Of a stretch of 64,000 nt of DNA, positions 1 through 8,555 are shown piece after piece; the first letter of the stretch is position 1; each line of letters starts with the position of its first letter. This DNA comes from Acidocella sp. KAb 2-4. GTDB lineage: Bacteria > Pseudomonadota > Alphaproteobacteria > Acetobacterales > Acetobacteraceae. The stretch covers positions 1-64,000 of the forward strand of contig NZ_JAJDJU010000009.1 in assembly GCF_020567705.1 (NCBI RefSeq), read 5' to 3'. Below the pieces are notes generated by a model. That model did no database searches and had not been told where the DNA came from. It was given only the letters and a program-made list of their open reading frames with translations. Made by a program: the position numbers and the translations under genes.

Positions 1-158
1 ACCACCGCAGGCTGGCGCGCGGGAGGCTCTTGCTTGGCCAGCGCTGGCAGCAGCACGCCTAGCGCCGCGGCCTCCAGCAGCAGCCCCACGCCCAGGGCCG
101 CCATGAAGCGGCGGCCATCGCCTTCCGGTTTCAGCCAGATTCCGTCATCCGACGTCAT
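1..158 (-). CDS. tonB: TonB energy transducer, N-terminal fragment (cut by window edge)
   Basis: The minus-strand reading from the ATG at 158 runs off the window start, so only about 52 residues are visible. They comprise a short hydrophilic N-terminus, then an uncharged hydrophobic stretch rich in Ala, Leu and Gly (about residues 19-40), then a Pro/Ala-containing linker beginning. That is the expected layout of a TonB protein: one inner-membrane anchor followed by a proline-rich periplasmic part. Its start overlaps the stop of exbD by four bases (ATGA), indicating translational coupling. TonB would transmit the proton-motive force gathered by ExbB/ExbD to the outer-membrane receptor encoded upstream in the same operon. 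The C-terminal TonB domain is outside the window, so the call rests mainly on context. Confidence 0.7.
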   Translation of the reverse strand, partial: MTSDDGIWLKPEGDGRRFMAALGVGLLLEAAALGVLLPALAKQEPPARQPAV

Positions 159-568
159 GGCTGACCATCCGGCACAGGCTGCGCGGCGATCCCGATATCG
201 GTGACGTTGGCTTTGCGCGCGGCGTCGATCACGCTCATGAAGTTCTGAAACGCCGTTGTCTTGTCAGCGGCGATCGTCACTTCTGTCTGCGCCGGGTTGC
301 CGTCGGCGGCGAACATGGCGGTAAGCTGAGCGGGCGTTACCACCTGGTCCTTCACCTTCATCGTACCGTCAGGCAGCACGTTGACGATGAATTTCGGATG
401 CGGCAGCTGGTCGGTCTGGCTCGCCGTGGGCAGTTGCAGGCTGACCCCGGCATTCGGGATCATCTGCAACGTGACGATGATGAAGAACACCAGCAGGAAC
501 AGCATCACGTCGATCATCGGGATGATCTCGATGCGCGCCTTGCGGCGCTCGAAATAGCGCATATTCAT
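155..568 (-). CDS. exbD: ExbD/TolR family biopolymer transport protein
   Basis: A 137-residue protein from the ATG at 568, which lies 8 bases after the exbB stop; a longer reading to 619 would overlap exbB and adds only a basic, low-complexity N-terminus. The N-terminus carries the ExbD signature ARIEIIPMIDVMLFLLVFFI, a short cytoplasmic tail followed by one transmembrane helix containing the proton-conducting Asp. A periplasmic domain of about 95 residues follows, with the usual DKTT-type segment. ExbD works with ExbB as the proton-driven motor for TonB. It sits between exbB and tonB, overlapping the latter by four bases. TolR is the alternative in the same family, but the TonB receptor neighbour favours ExbD. 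Confidence 0.9.
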   Translation of the reverse strand: MNMRYFERRKARIEIIPMIDVMLFLLVFFIIVTLQMIPNAGVSLQLPTASQTDQLPHPKFIVNVLPDGTMKVKDQVVTPAQLTAMFAADGNPAQTEVTIAADKTTAFQNFMSVIDAARKANVTDIGIAAQPVPDGQP

Positions 569-575
569 GGCGGGT

Positions 576-1250
576 TCAGACCGTGGCGTAAGCGGGCGCG
601 CTGTGCGGCGCGGCGGCATGGCTGACGGCGGCTACCGGTGTGGTGCCGAGGCGGTTGACGATCATCGTCTTCAGCGAGTCCAGCTGATGCACGATCAGCC
701 GCACCTGGTTGGAGAGCGCGTTGAAGCCGGTGAGGCCGAGCATGGCGATGAACAGGCCGAAGGCGGTGGCGACCAGCGCGTCGGCGACGCCGCCCGTGAC
801 CTCGGCCGGAGCGTGGCCGGGCTGGGCAAGCACGTTGAAGGCATGGAACATGCCGATGATGGTGCCGAACAGGCCGAGCAGCGGCGCGAGGGTGACGACG
901 GTGTCGAGCACCCAGAGGCGGCGGTCGAGTGAGGGGGCGATGAGCATGATCGCCTCATCGAGATGCCCGGCGATGGTCGCGGCATCGGCGCCGAGATGGC
1001 GGGCGGCGGTGTCGAGCAGCGCGGCCTCGGGGAGCTTGCCGGCGGTGTCGCGCAGCGCCGCAAGTTCGCCCTGGCGTAGCGTGGAAAGCTCAGCCGTGGC
1101 GCGGATCACCGATTGGCCGAACACGATCGTGCGGCGCAGGGACCAGAAGCGGTCGAGGATTACGGCCAGCGCCACCAGCAGCAGCGCGGCGAGAATATAC
1201 AAAACCCCGTCCGAATAATTCGCGAGGTAAACGATATAAGAAAGCGTCAT
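576..1250 (-). CDS. exbB: MotA/TolQ/ExbB proton channel family protein
   Basis: A 224-residue inner-membrane protein. A first transmembrane helix lies near residues 13-32 (YILAALLLVALAVILDRFW), followed by a cytoplasmic loop and two further helices in the conserved block TLAPLLGLFGTIIGMFHAF (about residues 120-140) and VADALVATAFGLFIAMLGL (about 155-175). This block is the MotA/TolQ/ExbB domain. The size and helix arrangement match ExbB. It forms the proton-conducting complex with ExbD and powers TonB. It lies downstream of the TonB-dependent receptor with a hairpin between them and is followed by exbD after 7 bases. Confidence 0.92.
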   Translation of the reverse strand: MTLSYIVYLANYSDGVLYILAALLLVALAVILDRFWSLRRTIVFGQSVIRATAELSTLRQGELAALRDTAGKLPEAALLDTAARHLGADAATIAGHLDEAIMLIAPSLDRRLWVLDTVVTLAPLLGLFGTIIGMFHAFNVLAQPGHAPAEVTGGVADALVATAFGLFIAMLGLTGFNALSNQVRLIVHQLDSLKTMIVNRLGTTPVAAVSHAAAPHSAPAYATV

Positions 1251-1290
1251 ATCCGGTCTCCTGTCGCCGGGCGGGGATTTGCCCCGCCTG

Positions 1291-1330
1291 CGAAAAATAA
1301 ATGGCGGAGCCTGGCGGTCGCCAGACTCCG
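1291..1330 (-). terminator. Hairpin with T-rich tail between receptor gene and exbB
   Basis: Read on the minus strand, 12-base arms (1319-1330 and 1305-1316) pair with a single mismatch, and the sequence then runs into a T-rich stretch (CATTTATTTTT, about 1294-1304). This has the form of an intrinsic terminator or attenuator. A second GC hairpin lies just beyond it (about 1271-1287). It would reduce read-through from the receptor into exbBD-tonB, giving more receptor than motor. It is recognised by eye; the folding energy was not computed. Confidence 0.5.
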
Positions 1331-1343
1331 CGGGGTGGGACGT

Positions 1344-3659
1344 TTAGAAGTTGATGGGCACAGAGAGGCTGACGAAGGCCGACACGCCGGGCAGCGTGTA
1401 GTACCAGAGCTGGCCCGCGGCATCGGTGCCGTTGTCGAAGATCACCCTCTGATTGTTGGTGATATTGTCGACGTTCACTTTCAGCTTCACCTGGTTCAGG
1501 TTGGGGCTGAGGTGGTTGAACGTGTACCCGGCGGCGAGGTTAACGACGTTGTACGGATCATACCACCCGCCCGGAGACTTGCCGCCGGCAGGGCTGCTGG
1601 CATAGGCGCCGATCCCGGTGTTGCCGGAGTACTCGCCACCCGTCCACTGGTCGATGACGGAGGCGTAGATGCCGTCGCGGTCGTAGATCAGGCCGAAATT
1701 GGCCGTGCCCTGCGGGGCTTGGGTGATTTGGATGTTGGTGGAGGTGCGGAAGGCTTGGTTATAGCCGGCATTGGCGAAAGCGGTCAGGCCGAAATCAAAG
1801 GTGTAAGCCGCTTCACCCTCGATGCCACGATAGATCGTGCCACCGACGTTCGTGTAATATTTGTTGGCCCCAGATCCGACCTTCTCCAAGAAGTTTTCGA
1901 AGTGGATGGTGTAGATGTCGCCTGACAGCGCAAGGTGCTGATCCTGGTAAGCCATCCCCCCCTGGAAGTTGATCGTGGTCTCAGGCTTGAAGGTGGTGGA
2001 ACTCAGGTTCTCAATGTAAAGCGTGTTCAGATTAGGCGCGAGGAAGCCCTCCGCCCCTTGCACATAAGCCGAGAGGTTCGGATTGAAGCTGTACTTCAAT
2101 TCCACCGACGGCAGTGCCTTACCCCAGGTATGGTCGAAGCCCTGGGCCAAGCCGGTCCCCTGGTTCACGGGGGCGTTCAGCGCGCGGCGGAACATCGCGT
2201 ATTTCACGCCCGCCGTCACCGTCAGCCCGTCGATCGGCTTCCAGTCAAACTGGCCGTAAGGCTGGAAGGTGTAGAGCTGATTATGCTGCAGACGGTCGAT
2301 CGGGTTGGTGCCATTGGAATAGTTGGGCACGTTGCCCGCATTCAGGATCACTTCCTGCTGGAAGCGGGTGTTCACCTGATGGTCGAACCAGAACCCGGCC
2401 ATCAGGTCGCCCCAGGCGAAATCCTTTTCCAGACGCTGGATGGTGCCGACCGAGCGGTAGTCCATCATCATTTGCTGCCCGGGAACGCCGGTCACCAAGG
2501 CGCCGCCCGGCGTGTAGGCAACCAGATTGGGAACAGCGCCAGCGGGCAGCGGCTGGCCGGGCAGGCCCTGGCCGTTGGCATCGGCGCCGTTCAGGCCGTG
2601 ATGGTAATAGCCGTAGGTGTAGATCTTGCCGTCATACAGAAAGCCATTTCCGAAATTCGACTGGACGTCGATATATTCCATATCATTGGTGATATGGTCG
2701 GTGTTGTACCTGTAATAGGCTTGGCTGGTGGGGTCGGTGTTGTTGCCGTAATCCGGGCCGAACAGCGCGATCTGGTCTGAGGTTGCGCCGGTATCGAAGC
2801 TCTGGAACAGCCGGTTGTAATCGGCCAGCAGCGTTACCGTGGTGCTGGTACCCACGGGGATCACGACCTTGCCGAAGAAGTTGGTGCGCTCCTGCGGCGT
2901 GTTGGTCTTGCCGCCATTGCTGGCGATGTGCTCGGCATCGACCACGGCGGAGGCGCCATTGGCGCTCTGGATGGCGCCAGTGTTCAGCGTGGCGCCGCCG
3001 ATGTTGGTGCCCCAGCTGCCCCATTCGCCATAGGGCGTGATGCTGCGCTGCGCGGTGGGGTCGATGGTGCGGATCGACATGGTGCCGCCAAAGGTGGCGT
3101 CACCCACGGTCGAAGCCGTGCCGGGCCCGCGGTCCACGATCACCTGGCCGATCTGCTGATTGGTGAAGAACGAGGTGGAGTGATGCGTGAAGTCGTTGGA
3201 GTCGCCAACGGGAATGCCGTCGAACGTAACGTTGTACTGGCCATCTTGGAAGCCGCGCATGACCGGGCCGTTGGCCTCCTGCAGGCCGGGGCCGTTGGGG
3301 CTGATGGCGGAGACCGACGGGGTGAGCGTGGCGATGGTCACGTAGCTCTCAGTGCCGGTGGTCATGTTGGAGATGGTGTTCTTGGTCACCTGCGATGTCG
3401 GCTGCGAGGCGTTCAGCGGCGCTTTCGACGGCGCCTCATAAGGCGCGGTGCCGGGGGTGTTGACGAGATCGGCGGCGCTGCCCGTGCCCACGGAGAGAAC
3501 GGAGCCGAGGTCGAGATTGACCGGCGCGTTGCTGGCGGTCTGCGCCATGGCGGGTGCGGCGGCGATGCCGATGGCGCCGCCAAGCCCCAAATACAGACAG
3601 CGCAGCGAGCAGACGCTGCGCAGAGCGGCGCGGCGCCGGGTTCCCCAGAGACCAGACAT
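1344..3659 (-). CDS. TonB-dependent outer-membrane receptor
   Basis: A 771-residue protein with an N-terminal signal peptide ending near AMAQ (about residue 40). An N-terminal plug domain follows, including GPVMRGFQDGQYNVTFDGIP (about residues 130-150) and VIVDRGPGTASTVGDATFGG. The rest is a long beta-barrel that ends in an aromatic-terminal strand with C-terminal Phe (VSLSVPINF), the usual outer-membrane assembly signal. The length fits the family. It imports a large ligand, commonly a ferric siderophore, haem, cobalamin or a glycan, powered by the ExbBD-TonB genes just downstream. The sequence does not identify the ligand; no cobalamin riboswitch or clear Fur box was seen upstream. An RpiR-type sugar-sensing regulator is transcribed divergently, which leaves a sugar-related ligand possible. 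Confidence 0.88.
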   Translation of the reverse strand: MSGLWGTRRRAALRSVCSLRCLYLGLGGAIGIAAAPAMAQTASNAPVNLDLGSVLSVGTGSAADLVNTPGTAPYEAPSKAPLNASQPTSQVTKNTISNMTTGTESYVTIATLTPSVSAISPNGPGLQEANGPVMRGFQDGQYNVTFDGIPVGDSNDFTHHSTSFFTNQQIGQVIVDRGPGTASTVGDATFGGTMSIRTIDPTAQRSITPYGEWGSWGTNIGGATLNTGAIQSANGASAVVDAEHIASNGGKTNTPQERTNFFGKVVIPVGTSTTVTLLADYNRLFQSFDTGATSDQIALFGPDYGNNTDPTSQAYYRYNTDHITNDMEYIDVQSNFGNGFLYDGKIYTYGYYHHGLNGADANGQGLPGQPLPAGAVPNLVAYTPGGALVTGVPGQQMMMDYRSVGTIQRLEKDFAWGDLMAGFWFDHQVNTRFQQEVILNAGNVPNYSNGTNPIDRLQHNQLYTFQPYGQFDWKPIDGLTVTAGVKYAMFRRALNAPVNQGTGLAQGFDHTWGKALPSVELKYSFNPNLSAYVQGAEGFLAPNLNTLYIENLSSTTFKPETTINFQGGMAYQDQHLALSGDIYTIHFENFLEKVGSGANKYYTNVGGTIYRGIEGEAAYTFDFGLTAFANAGYNQAFRTSTNIQITQAPQGTANFGLIYDRDGIYASVIDQWTGGEYSGNTGIGAYASSPAGGKSPGGWYDPYNVVNLAAGYTFNHLSPNLNQVKLKVNVDNITNNQRVIFDNGTDAAGQLWYYTLPGVSAFVSLSVPINF

Positions 3660-3949
3660 GTTTATCTTCCTTCCTGTTGTGCGTAAGCGTAGCGGCTGCT
3701 ACCAAACTTTCTGCCGTGTGAAATTTACGACTTGGTGATTCTTTTGTTGCGGCCGTGTGACACAGTAGCGAAGGTCTTGGATTAGGTCGGGCGGCGGCGC
3801 GGTCTTTCGCGCTGGAACCGGCGGGGATATTGACGTAGTATGTGCTACAGAAATCCGCGGTGCCGGCTTGGCATGGGGAAAAATGCCAGCCGCCCCGACG
3901 GTCGTGGCAGAGAGGGATGGATCATGCGCATGTCCAGGACACGAAAATA

Positions 3950-4888
3950 ATGACGCAAAAGGCCAAGCCAGCCCTGCCGGTTCCGTCCACGTCCGGTGGG
4001 GACGAGCAGCCACCCGACCGTCTTGCCGCGCAGCTGGGCGCGCTGGAGGCCGGCATGCCGCCCGCCATGTTGCGCGTGGCGCATTTTCTCAACCGCAACC
4101 GGGTTGCCGTTCTCGCTCATTCGGCAGCGGAACTGGCGGGCATGATCGGCACATCCGATGCGTCGGTCGTGCGCGCCGTGCAGGCCCTGGGATTTCGCGG
4201 CTTGGCCGAACTGCGCCAGTCCATTGCGGCGTCCATCGCCAGCCATTCGGCGCCGGTGAGCCAAATGCGCCAGACCTTGGCGGAGGTGGATGGCGAGACG
4301 GGCGGCGAGGAGGTGGCTGATCTCGTCATCGACACGCACGCGGAATCGTTGGCGAAGTTGCGGACAAAGCAGGCGCGCGCGCAGATTCATGCCGCCATCC
4401 GCGTGCTGCACCCGGCCGAGCGGATCGTCATCTATGCCGCGGGGCCATCGCGCCCGCTGGCTGAATATTTGCGGATCCTGTTGGGCCGGCACGGGCGGGC
4501 AGCCAAGGTGATCGGCCAGGGGGGGCTCGCTCTGGCCGATGAGTTGCTCGACCTCTCGGCGCGCGACGGCCTGCTGATTTTGTCGTATGGCGAGCCATAC
4601 CGGGAGGTGCTGCGGGTGGTGACCGAGGCGCAGCAAGCCCTGATCCCTATCGTTTTGGTTACGGATACGCCAGATTCGAAAATTGCCACCGCGGCACAGG
4701 CCGTTATCGCCGCCCGGCGTGGCCGCGCCGAGCGTGTGGCCCTGCACGGCGCGACACTGGTGGCGCTGGAGGCGCTGGTGATGGGGCTGGCGGCGGCGAG
4801 CCGCGAGCGCACCATGCGCACGCTCGCGCGGCTCGGCACCTTGCGCGCGGCGCTCGGCCGTCCGGGCTCGCGGGGGGGCGCGGACTGA
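3950..4888 (+). CDS. MurR/RpiR family transcriptional regulator
   Basis: About 312 residues from the ATG at 3950, chosen because AGGA lies about ten bases before it; an in-frame ATG at 3917 is also possible. The N-terminal part is an RpiR-type helix-turn-helix (AELAGMIGTSDASVVRAVQALGF-like region, about residues 55-85). A SIS sugar-phosphate isomerase domain follows (from IVIYAAGPSRPLAEYLRILL, about residue 160, to the ALIPIVLVTD segment). Such proteins bind phosphosugars or related ligands and control nearby catabolic genes. It is divergent from the TonB-dependent receptor, separated by about 290 bases, so that receptor operon is the natural candidate target. This is inference from position. 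Confidence 0.85.
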   Translation: MTQKAKPALPVPSTSGGDEQPPDRLAAQLGALEAGMPPAMLRVAHFLNRNRVAVLAHSAAELAGMIGTSDASVVRAVQALGFRGLAELRQSIAASIASHSAPVSQMRQTLAEVDGETGGEEVADLVIDTHAESLAKLRTKQARAQIHAAIRVLHPAERIVIYAAGPSRPLAEYLRILLGRHGRAAKVIGQGGLALADELLDLSARDGLLILSYGEPYREVLRVVTEAQQALIPIVLVTDTPDSKIATAAQAVIAARRGRAERVALHGATLVALEALVMGLAAASRERTMRTLARLGTLRAALGRPGSRGGAD

Positions 4889-5023
4889 ACGCCGCCGCCG
4901 GGGGCAATAAGGCGCAACATTTCGTATCTCGCTGTTGCCTCTCCATTGTGGCTATGGCGTGGCGCGACATGGTTCATTGTGCTTATAACGATGCCGCCGG
5001 CAGGCCGGCTTCCAGGAGTGACG

Positions 5024-5725
5024 ATGAGACGCACGCATATCGAGACCCATCTGATGGAACGCACTGGCTGGTTGCGCGCCGCCGTGCTCGGCGCCAATGA
5101 TGGCATCATTTCCACCTCCAGCCTAATTCTCGGCGTCGTCTCGGCTGGCGGCGTTCGGCATGATGCGCTGGTGGCCGGTGTGGCGGGGTTGGTGGCGGGG
5201 GCGATGGCCATGGCGGCGGGGGAATATGTCTCCGTCAGCTCACAGGCCGATACCGAAGGCGCGGCCCTGGCCAAGGAGCGGCACGAACTGGCCACGGAGC
5301 ATGCCTTAGAGGTCGCGGAGCTGGCGCATATCTATGAACAGCGCGGCGTTGAGCCCGGGATGGCGCGGGAGGTCGCGCTGCAGTTGATGGCGCATGATGC
5401 GCTGGCCGCCCATGCGCGCGATGAGCTCGGCATTTCCGAATTGACGACAGCGAATCCGATTCAGGCGGCGATGGCATCGGCGGCCACCTTCTCCATCGGG
5501 GCGGCCGCGCCGCTGATTCTCGTGGTGGTGTTGTCCATGCCCTGGCTAATGCCGGGCATTGGCTTCGGCGCGCTACTGTTTCTGGCGCTGCTGGGGGCGG
5601 TGGGTGCCAGGGCGGGCGGCGCGCCCATGGCCAAGCCGGCTCTTCGCGTCGCCTTCTGGGGCGCGCTGGCGATGGCCGCAACCACAGGGATCGGCCATTT
5701 GTTTGGTGTGGCAACACAAGGTTGA
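5024..5725 (+). CDS. VIT1/CCC1 family (DUF125) membrane transporter
   Basis: A 233-residue protein from the ATG at 5024, which has AGGAGTG at 5014. The N-terminus, with MERTGWLRAAVLGANDGIIS, is the VIT family signature (first helix with the conserved Asn-Asp-Gly). A Gly/Ala/Met-rich helix with MAAGEYVSVSSQ follows. Between helices 2 and 3 there is a long charged region (about residues 70-135, with many Glu and His) typical of the cytoplasmic metal-binding domain. Two or three hydrophobic helices end the protein. The family moves Fe(II) or Mn(II) out of the cytoplasm. A cytochrome b561 gene follows after four bases, so the two are probably co-transcribed. Confidence 0.88.
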   Translation: MRRTHIETHLMERTGWLRAAVLGANDGIISTSSLILGVVSAGGVRHDALVAGVAGLVAGAMAMAAGEYVSVSSQADTEGAALAKERHELATEHALEVAELAHIYEQRGVEPGMAREVALQLMAHDALAAHARDELGISELTTANPIQAAMASAATFSIGAAAPLILVVVLSMPWLMPGIGFGALLFLALLGAVGARAGGAPMAKPALRVAFWGALAMAATTGIGHLFGVATQG

Positions 5726-5729
5726 GAAC

Positions 5730-6293
5730 ATGACGATGATGAAGATAACACCGAGTGCCGCCAGCTTGTCCGCCACGCGCCATGACGGCCTCACCATCGC
5801 TCTGCATTGGCTTACCGCGGCGTTGGTGGTGCTACAGTTTTTGCTCGCGGAAACCTGGGATTTCTTCCCCAAACCGGCCCGGCACTTGATGATCGTGGGG
5901 CATATTTCCTTTGGGTTGGTGCTGGCGGCGGTGTTTGGAGCGCGTCTGCTGTGGCGCGCCACGCCAGGGCGGCGGCATTTCAACGATGGGCCGGATCTCG
6001 CCAGCCGCGCGGCACGCTTGATGCACCGCTTGCTTTACCTCCTGCTGGGGGCTGAAATCATCCTGGGGGTGTTCACGCGCTGGACCGACAATCATCCGCT
6101 AACCCTGTTCGGGCTGCTGATTCCATCGCCCTTTGGCACTTTCTCGAAGGTTACCGGCGAATGGGTTGATCAGATCCATGACATCACGGCGTGGAGCATC
6201 ATCATCCTCGCAGGCGCACATGCCGCCATGGCGCTGGTGCATCATTATCTGATGCGTGATGACGTGCTGCGGCGGATGATGCCGGGACGCTAA
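5730..6293 (+). CDS. Cytochrome b561 family protein
   Basis: A 187-residue inner-membrane protein from the ATG at 5730 with an AAGG-type ribosome site overlapping the end of the VIT gene. It has four hydrophobic helices with the expected haem-ligand histidines: one in helix 1 (LTIALHWLTAALVVLQFLL), one in helix 2 (IVGHISFGLVLAAVFGARL) and one in the last helix (IILAGAHAAMALVHHYL). The length and the sequence ending HHYLMRDDVLRRM match the bacterial b561 family. These proteins pass electrons across the membrane, commonly from quinol to periplasmic acceptors or superoxide. Coupling to the upstream metal transporter suggests a role in metal redox, which is inference. Confidence 0.9.
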   Translation: MTMMKITPSAASLSATRHDGLTIALHWLTAALVVLQFLLAETWDFFPKPARHLMIVGHISFGLVLAAVFGARLLWRATPGRRHFNDGPDLASRAARLMHRLLYLLLGAEIILGVFTRWTDNHPLTLFGLLIPSPFGTFSKVTGEWVDQIHDITAWSIIILAGAHAAMALVHHYLMRDDVLRRMMPGR

Positions 6294-6372
6294 CCTGGCG
6301 CGATGGAGGGGAGACATGAATGCCCGGCTCGGCGTACGCGGCGACAGCCGCGCGGGGCCGTGAGATCGGGCA

Positions 6373-7257
6373 TTATGCCGATCCTGTCGCGCCACTTAAC
6401 CACTCGAAGAAAATACTGACAGGGCCGATATCGAGTGACTCCCGGCAGACCGCAAAATAATTATACTCATTGTTGATCGTACGATCGGATAATTTAACGA
6501 GGCGGCCGGTCTCCAGATCGTCCTGGATGATGGCTGTGGGGCAAAGCGCAATCCCTTGGCCCGCAAGCACAGCGGCCCGCAGCAGGTTGAAATCCTCGAA
6601 GATGATGTCTGCGGCCGCGCCGGTCTTCACCGGGTAGGCATCGCCAAGCCAGGCGCGCCAGCCTCCCGTATCTGTATCATGTAGCAGATTGCAGCGGGCA
6701 ACATCGCCGGCGTCGTTCAATCTTGGGTGGCTGTCGACAAAACTTTGGCTGCAAACTGGCGCGCTCGCGCCGGACAGGATTTGTATCGCATGCATCTTCG
6801 GCACAACGGGCATGTCTCTCGCATAAATAATCGCGATATCAACGTCCTCAAAGTTAATCTCATGGCCAAAAATGGCGTAAATAATCTTCAGGTCGATTTT
6901 TGGCTCAAGCTCGCGAAAGAGCGGGAGCCTGGGGATCAGCCAGCAAATCGCAACCGAGGGAATAACCGCAACCGTTAGTTGCTGGTTTTTGTTTTTTCGG
7001 CGCACCTCCTGGCAAGCGCGGTCAATGTCGGAAAACGCGAGGCGCAGCGCGCTGGCCAACGAAACCGCGTGAGCGTCAAACTTAAGCTGCTTTCCACGCC
7101 GCTCGAACAGACTTATCCCGAGCCATTCTTCAAGATGTCGCATCTGATGACTGATCGCTGATGGCGTGACGCTCAACTCTTCGGCAGCGCCGTAGAACGT
7201 TCCATGCCGGAACACCGCGTCAAATACCTTTAGAGCGTTTAACGGCGCATACCCCAC
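6373..7257 (-). CDS. LysR family regulator (GcvA-like), candidate regulator of creatinine genes
   Basis: A 294-residue protein starting at a GTG at 7257 with AAGGGG about six bases upstream. The N-terminal helix-turn-helix (PLNALKVFDAVFRHGTFYGA, then VTPSAISHQMRHLEEW) is the GcvA-like LysR type, and an effector-binding domain follows (from about residue 90). It is transcribed away from the creatininase gene, and immediately upstream of its start lie two copies of an 11-base motif (7276-7307). LysR regulators normally control the divergent operon in response to its substrate, so creatinine or a breakdown product is the likely inducer. The neighbouring cytochrome gene is convergent and probably unrelated. 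Confidence 0.88.
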   Translation of the reverse strand: MGYAPLNALKVFDAVFRHGTFYGAAEELSVTPSAISHQMRHLEEWLGISLFERRGKQLKFDAHAVSLASALRLAFSDIDRACQEVRRKNKNQQLTVAVIPSVAICWLIPRLPLFRELEPKIDLKIIYAIFGHEINFEDVDIAIIYARDMPVVPKMHAIQILSGASAPVCSQSFVDSHPRLNDAGDVARCNLLHDTDTGGWRAWLGDAYPVKTGAAADIIFEDFNLLRAAVLAGQGIALCPTAIIQDDLETGRLVKLSDRTINNEYNYFAVCRESLDIGPVSIFFEWLSGATGSA

Positions 7258-7275
7258 CCTCGGCCCCTTTTTCTT

Positions 7276-7307
7276 GAGATTTTCTCACTATACGGTGAGA
7301 TTTTCTC
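7276..7307. promoter_or_regulatory. Tandem GAGATTTTCTC operator, likely LysR binding site
   Basis: GAGATTTTCTC occurs at 7276-7286 and again at 7297-7307, start to start 21 bases, two DNA helical turns. Each copy is itself an inverted repeat (GAGA, three T, TCTC). The pair also creates a TCTCAC/GTGAGA inverted repeat over 7283-7300. It lies 19 bases before the LysR start codon, the usual autoregulatory position. A TTGACA hexamer follows at 7310 on the plus strand and could be the -35 of the creatininase operon, although that would imply a leader of about 400 bases. Confidence 0.6.
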
Positions 7308-7737
7308 CTTTGACAAGCGGTTTATATTGAATAAAACTAAATATAGCAGCTCCTGAACGCCTTGGGAATATCCGCAGCGCCAACGCTAACGACGGTTTTC
7401 CGATGTCTCCGGTGGATGTTGCGGCCGGGGGGGGGCCGGATTTTCCGGTGCAAGAGTTAAGCAAGCAAGGATTAAACGGGAAATGGAAAAGTCTACAAAC
7501 AAAAGAAAATATCTATTGCTAACAAGTGGTCGTGAGCCAGCTCCCGCTCTCCCAGAGCAAGCCTGAACGAATCGCTTCAGCCTTATCGTTGTGTGCTGGG
7601 GGCGGGGTTTTCAGGCGTGACAACGTTTTGCGTCTTTTATGGCAACGCGTAGCAGAAAGCCGGGCCAATAACCGGTCAATTAAGATAAAACGCGCGACAC
7701 GGCGGATTGCCGTTTTCAATACGAGGAACATGTTCTT
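7308..7737. other. Intergenic region upstream of creatininase
   Basis: This stretch holds no ORF with convincing codon use. It contains a TTGACA hexamer at 7310, an AT-rich segment (7321-7350), a GC-rich run with nine G (about 7427-7435), and the ribosome site GAGGAA at 7723 before the creatininase ATG. The two short ORFs that could be read here (about 70 residues, both strands) lack ribosome sites and resemble no family I know. A long regulated leader is possible, but I see no recognised riboswitch. Confidence 0.4.
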
Positions 7738-8520
7738 ATGGTTAACGTGATGATCGATGAATTGGCGTGGACCGAATACCGCCGCCGCGTGGTTGACGAG
7801 CGCCAGCCCGTGTTGATTCCGTTGGGGGCGTTAGAGCAACACGGGCCGCATATGTCGATGAACCCGGATGTGGTCATCCCCTCTGCCATTTCTGGCGCCG
7901 TGGCAAGGAATATTGGCGCTCTCGTCGCGCCGGCCTTCGCATATGGCGCCAAGTCACAGCAGAAGAGTGGTGGTGGCAATCATATGTGTGGCACCACCAG
8001 TCTGGACGGGCACACGCTGAGCCTCGCGCTGAAGGATGTCCTGAAGGAGTTTGGCCGCCATGGCGTGCGCCGGATTGCTGTGATCAACGGTCATTACGAA
8101 AATCTTCCCTTCGCTACCGAGGGGGTTGAGCTCGCAATTCAGGAACTCAAATGGAGCGGCATAGATGATTTTCGGGTGATCATCATCTCCTACTGGGACT
8201 TCGTGACGCAGGAGACGATCAAGAAGGTTTTTCCTGACGATTTCACGGGATGGGATGTCGAGCATGGCGGCATACTCGAAACATCGCTGATGCTGCATCT
8301 GAAGCCGGAAATGGTCGATATGTCGCTGGCGCCCATTCAGGCACCGGCAAAATTCCCGCCCTATACCGTGTTCCCGCCAATTCCGGAGTGGACCCCAGAA
8401 TCGGGTTGCCTTTCTTCGCCCGCGGCGGCGACCGCGGAAAAAGGTCAGATCCTTTTCGACGTGACGGTGGCGGGGATATCGGAGGCTCTCAAGCACGAGC
8501 CGTGGTGGCAGCCGTCATAA
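7738..8520 (+). CDS. Creatininase (creatinine amidohydrolase)
   Basis: A 260-residue protein with GAGGAA nine bases before the ATG. It hydrolyses the creatinine ring to creatine (EC 3.5.2.10). From memory the sequence follows the Pseudomonas putida enzyme closely across its full length: the ALEQHGPHMSMNPDV segment carries the metal ligands Glu33, His35 and Asp44, INGHYEN carries His119 and Glu121, and the WDVEHGGILETS segment carries the active-site Trp172 and His176. The motif KSQQKSGGGNH is also shared. These residues separate it from the broader creatininase-like family that includes mycofactocin proteins. It starts a cluster with a permease, creatinase and sarcosine oxidase, which supports the substrate. 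Confidence 0.95.
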   Translation: MVNVMIDELAWTEYRRRVVDERQPVLIPLGALEQHGPHMSMNPDVVIPSAISGAVARNIGALVAPAFAYGAKSQQKSGGGNHMCGTTSLDGHTLSLALKDVLKEFGRHGVRRIAVINGHYENLPFATEGVELAIQELKWSGIDDFRVIIISYWDFVTQETIKKVFPDDFTGWDVEHGGILETSLMLHLKPEMVDMSLAPIQAPAKFPPYTVFPPIPEWTPESGCLSSPAAATAEKGQILFDVTVAGISEALKHEPWWQPS

Positions 8521-8555
8521 AGCGACAAAACACAAAAAAATCGGAGGAAAACGTA

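Noticed and set aside
3660-3949. Cobalamin riboswitch or Fur box upstream of the TonB-dependent receptor
   Set aside because: No B12-box-like segment and no AT-rich 19-base Fur palindrome was found on either strand.
7427-7435. Run of nine G in the creatininase leader as a phase-variation tract
   Set aside because: It lies in noncoding DNA more than 300 bases from any start codon, with no promoter-spacing role evident.
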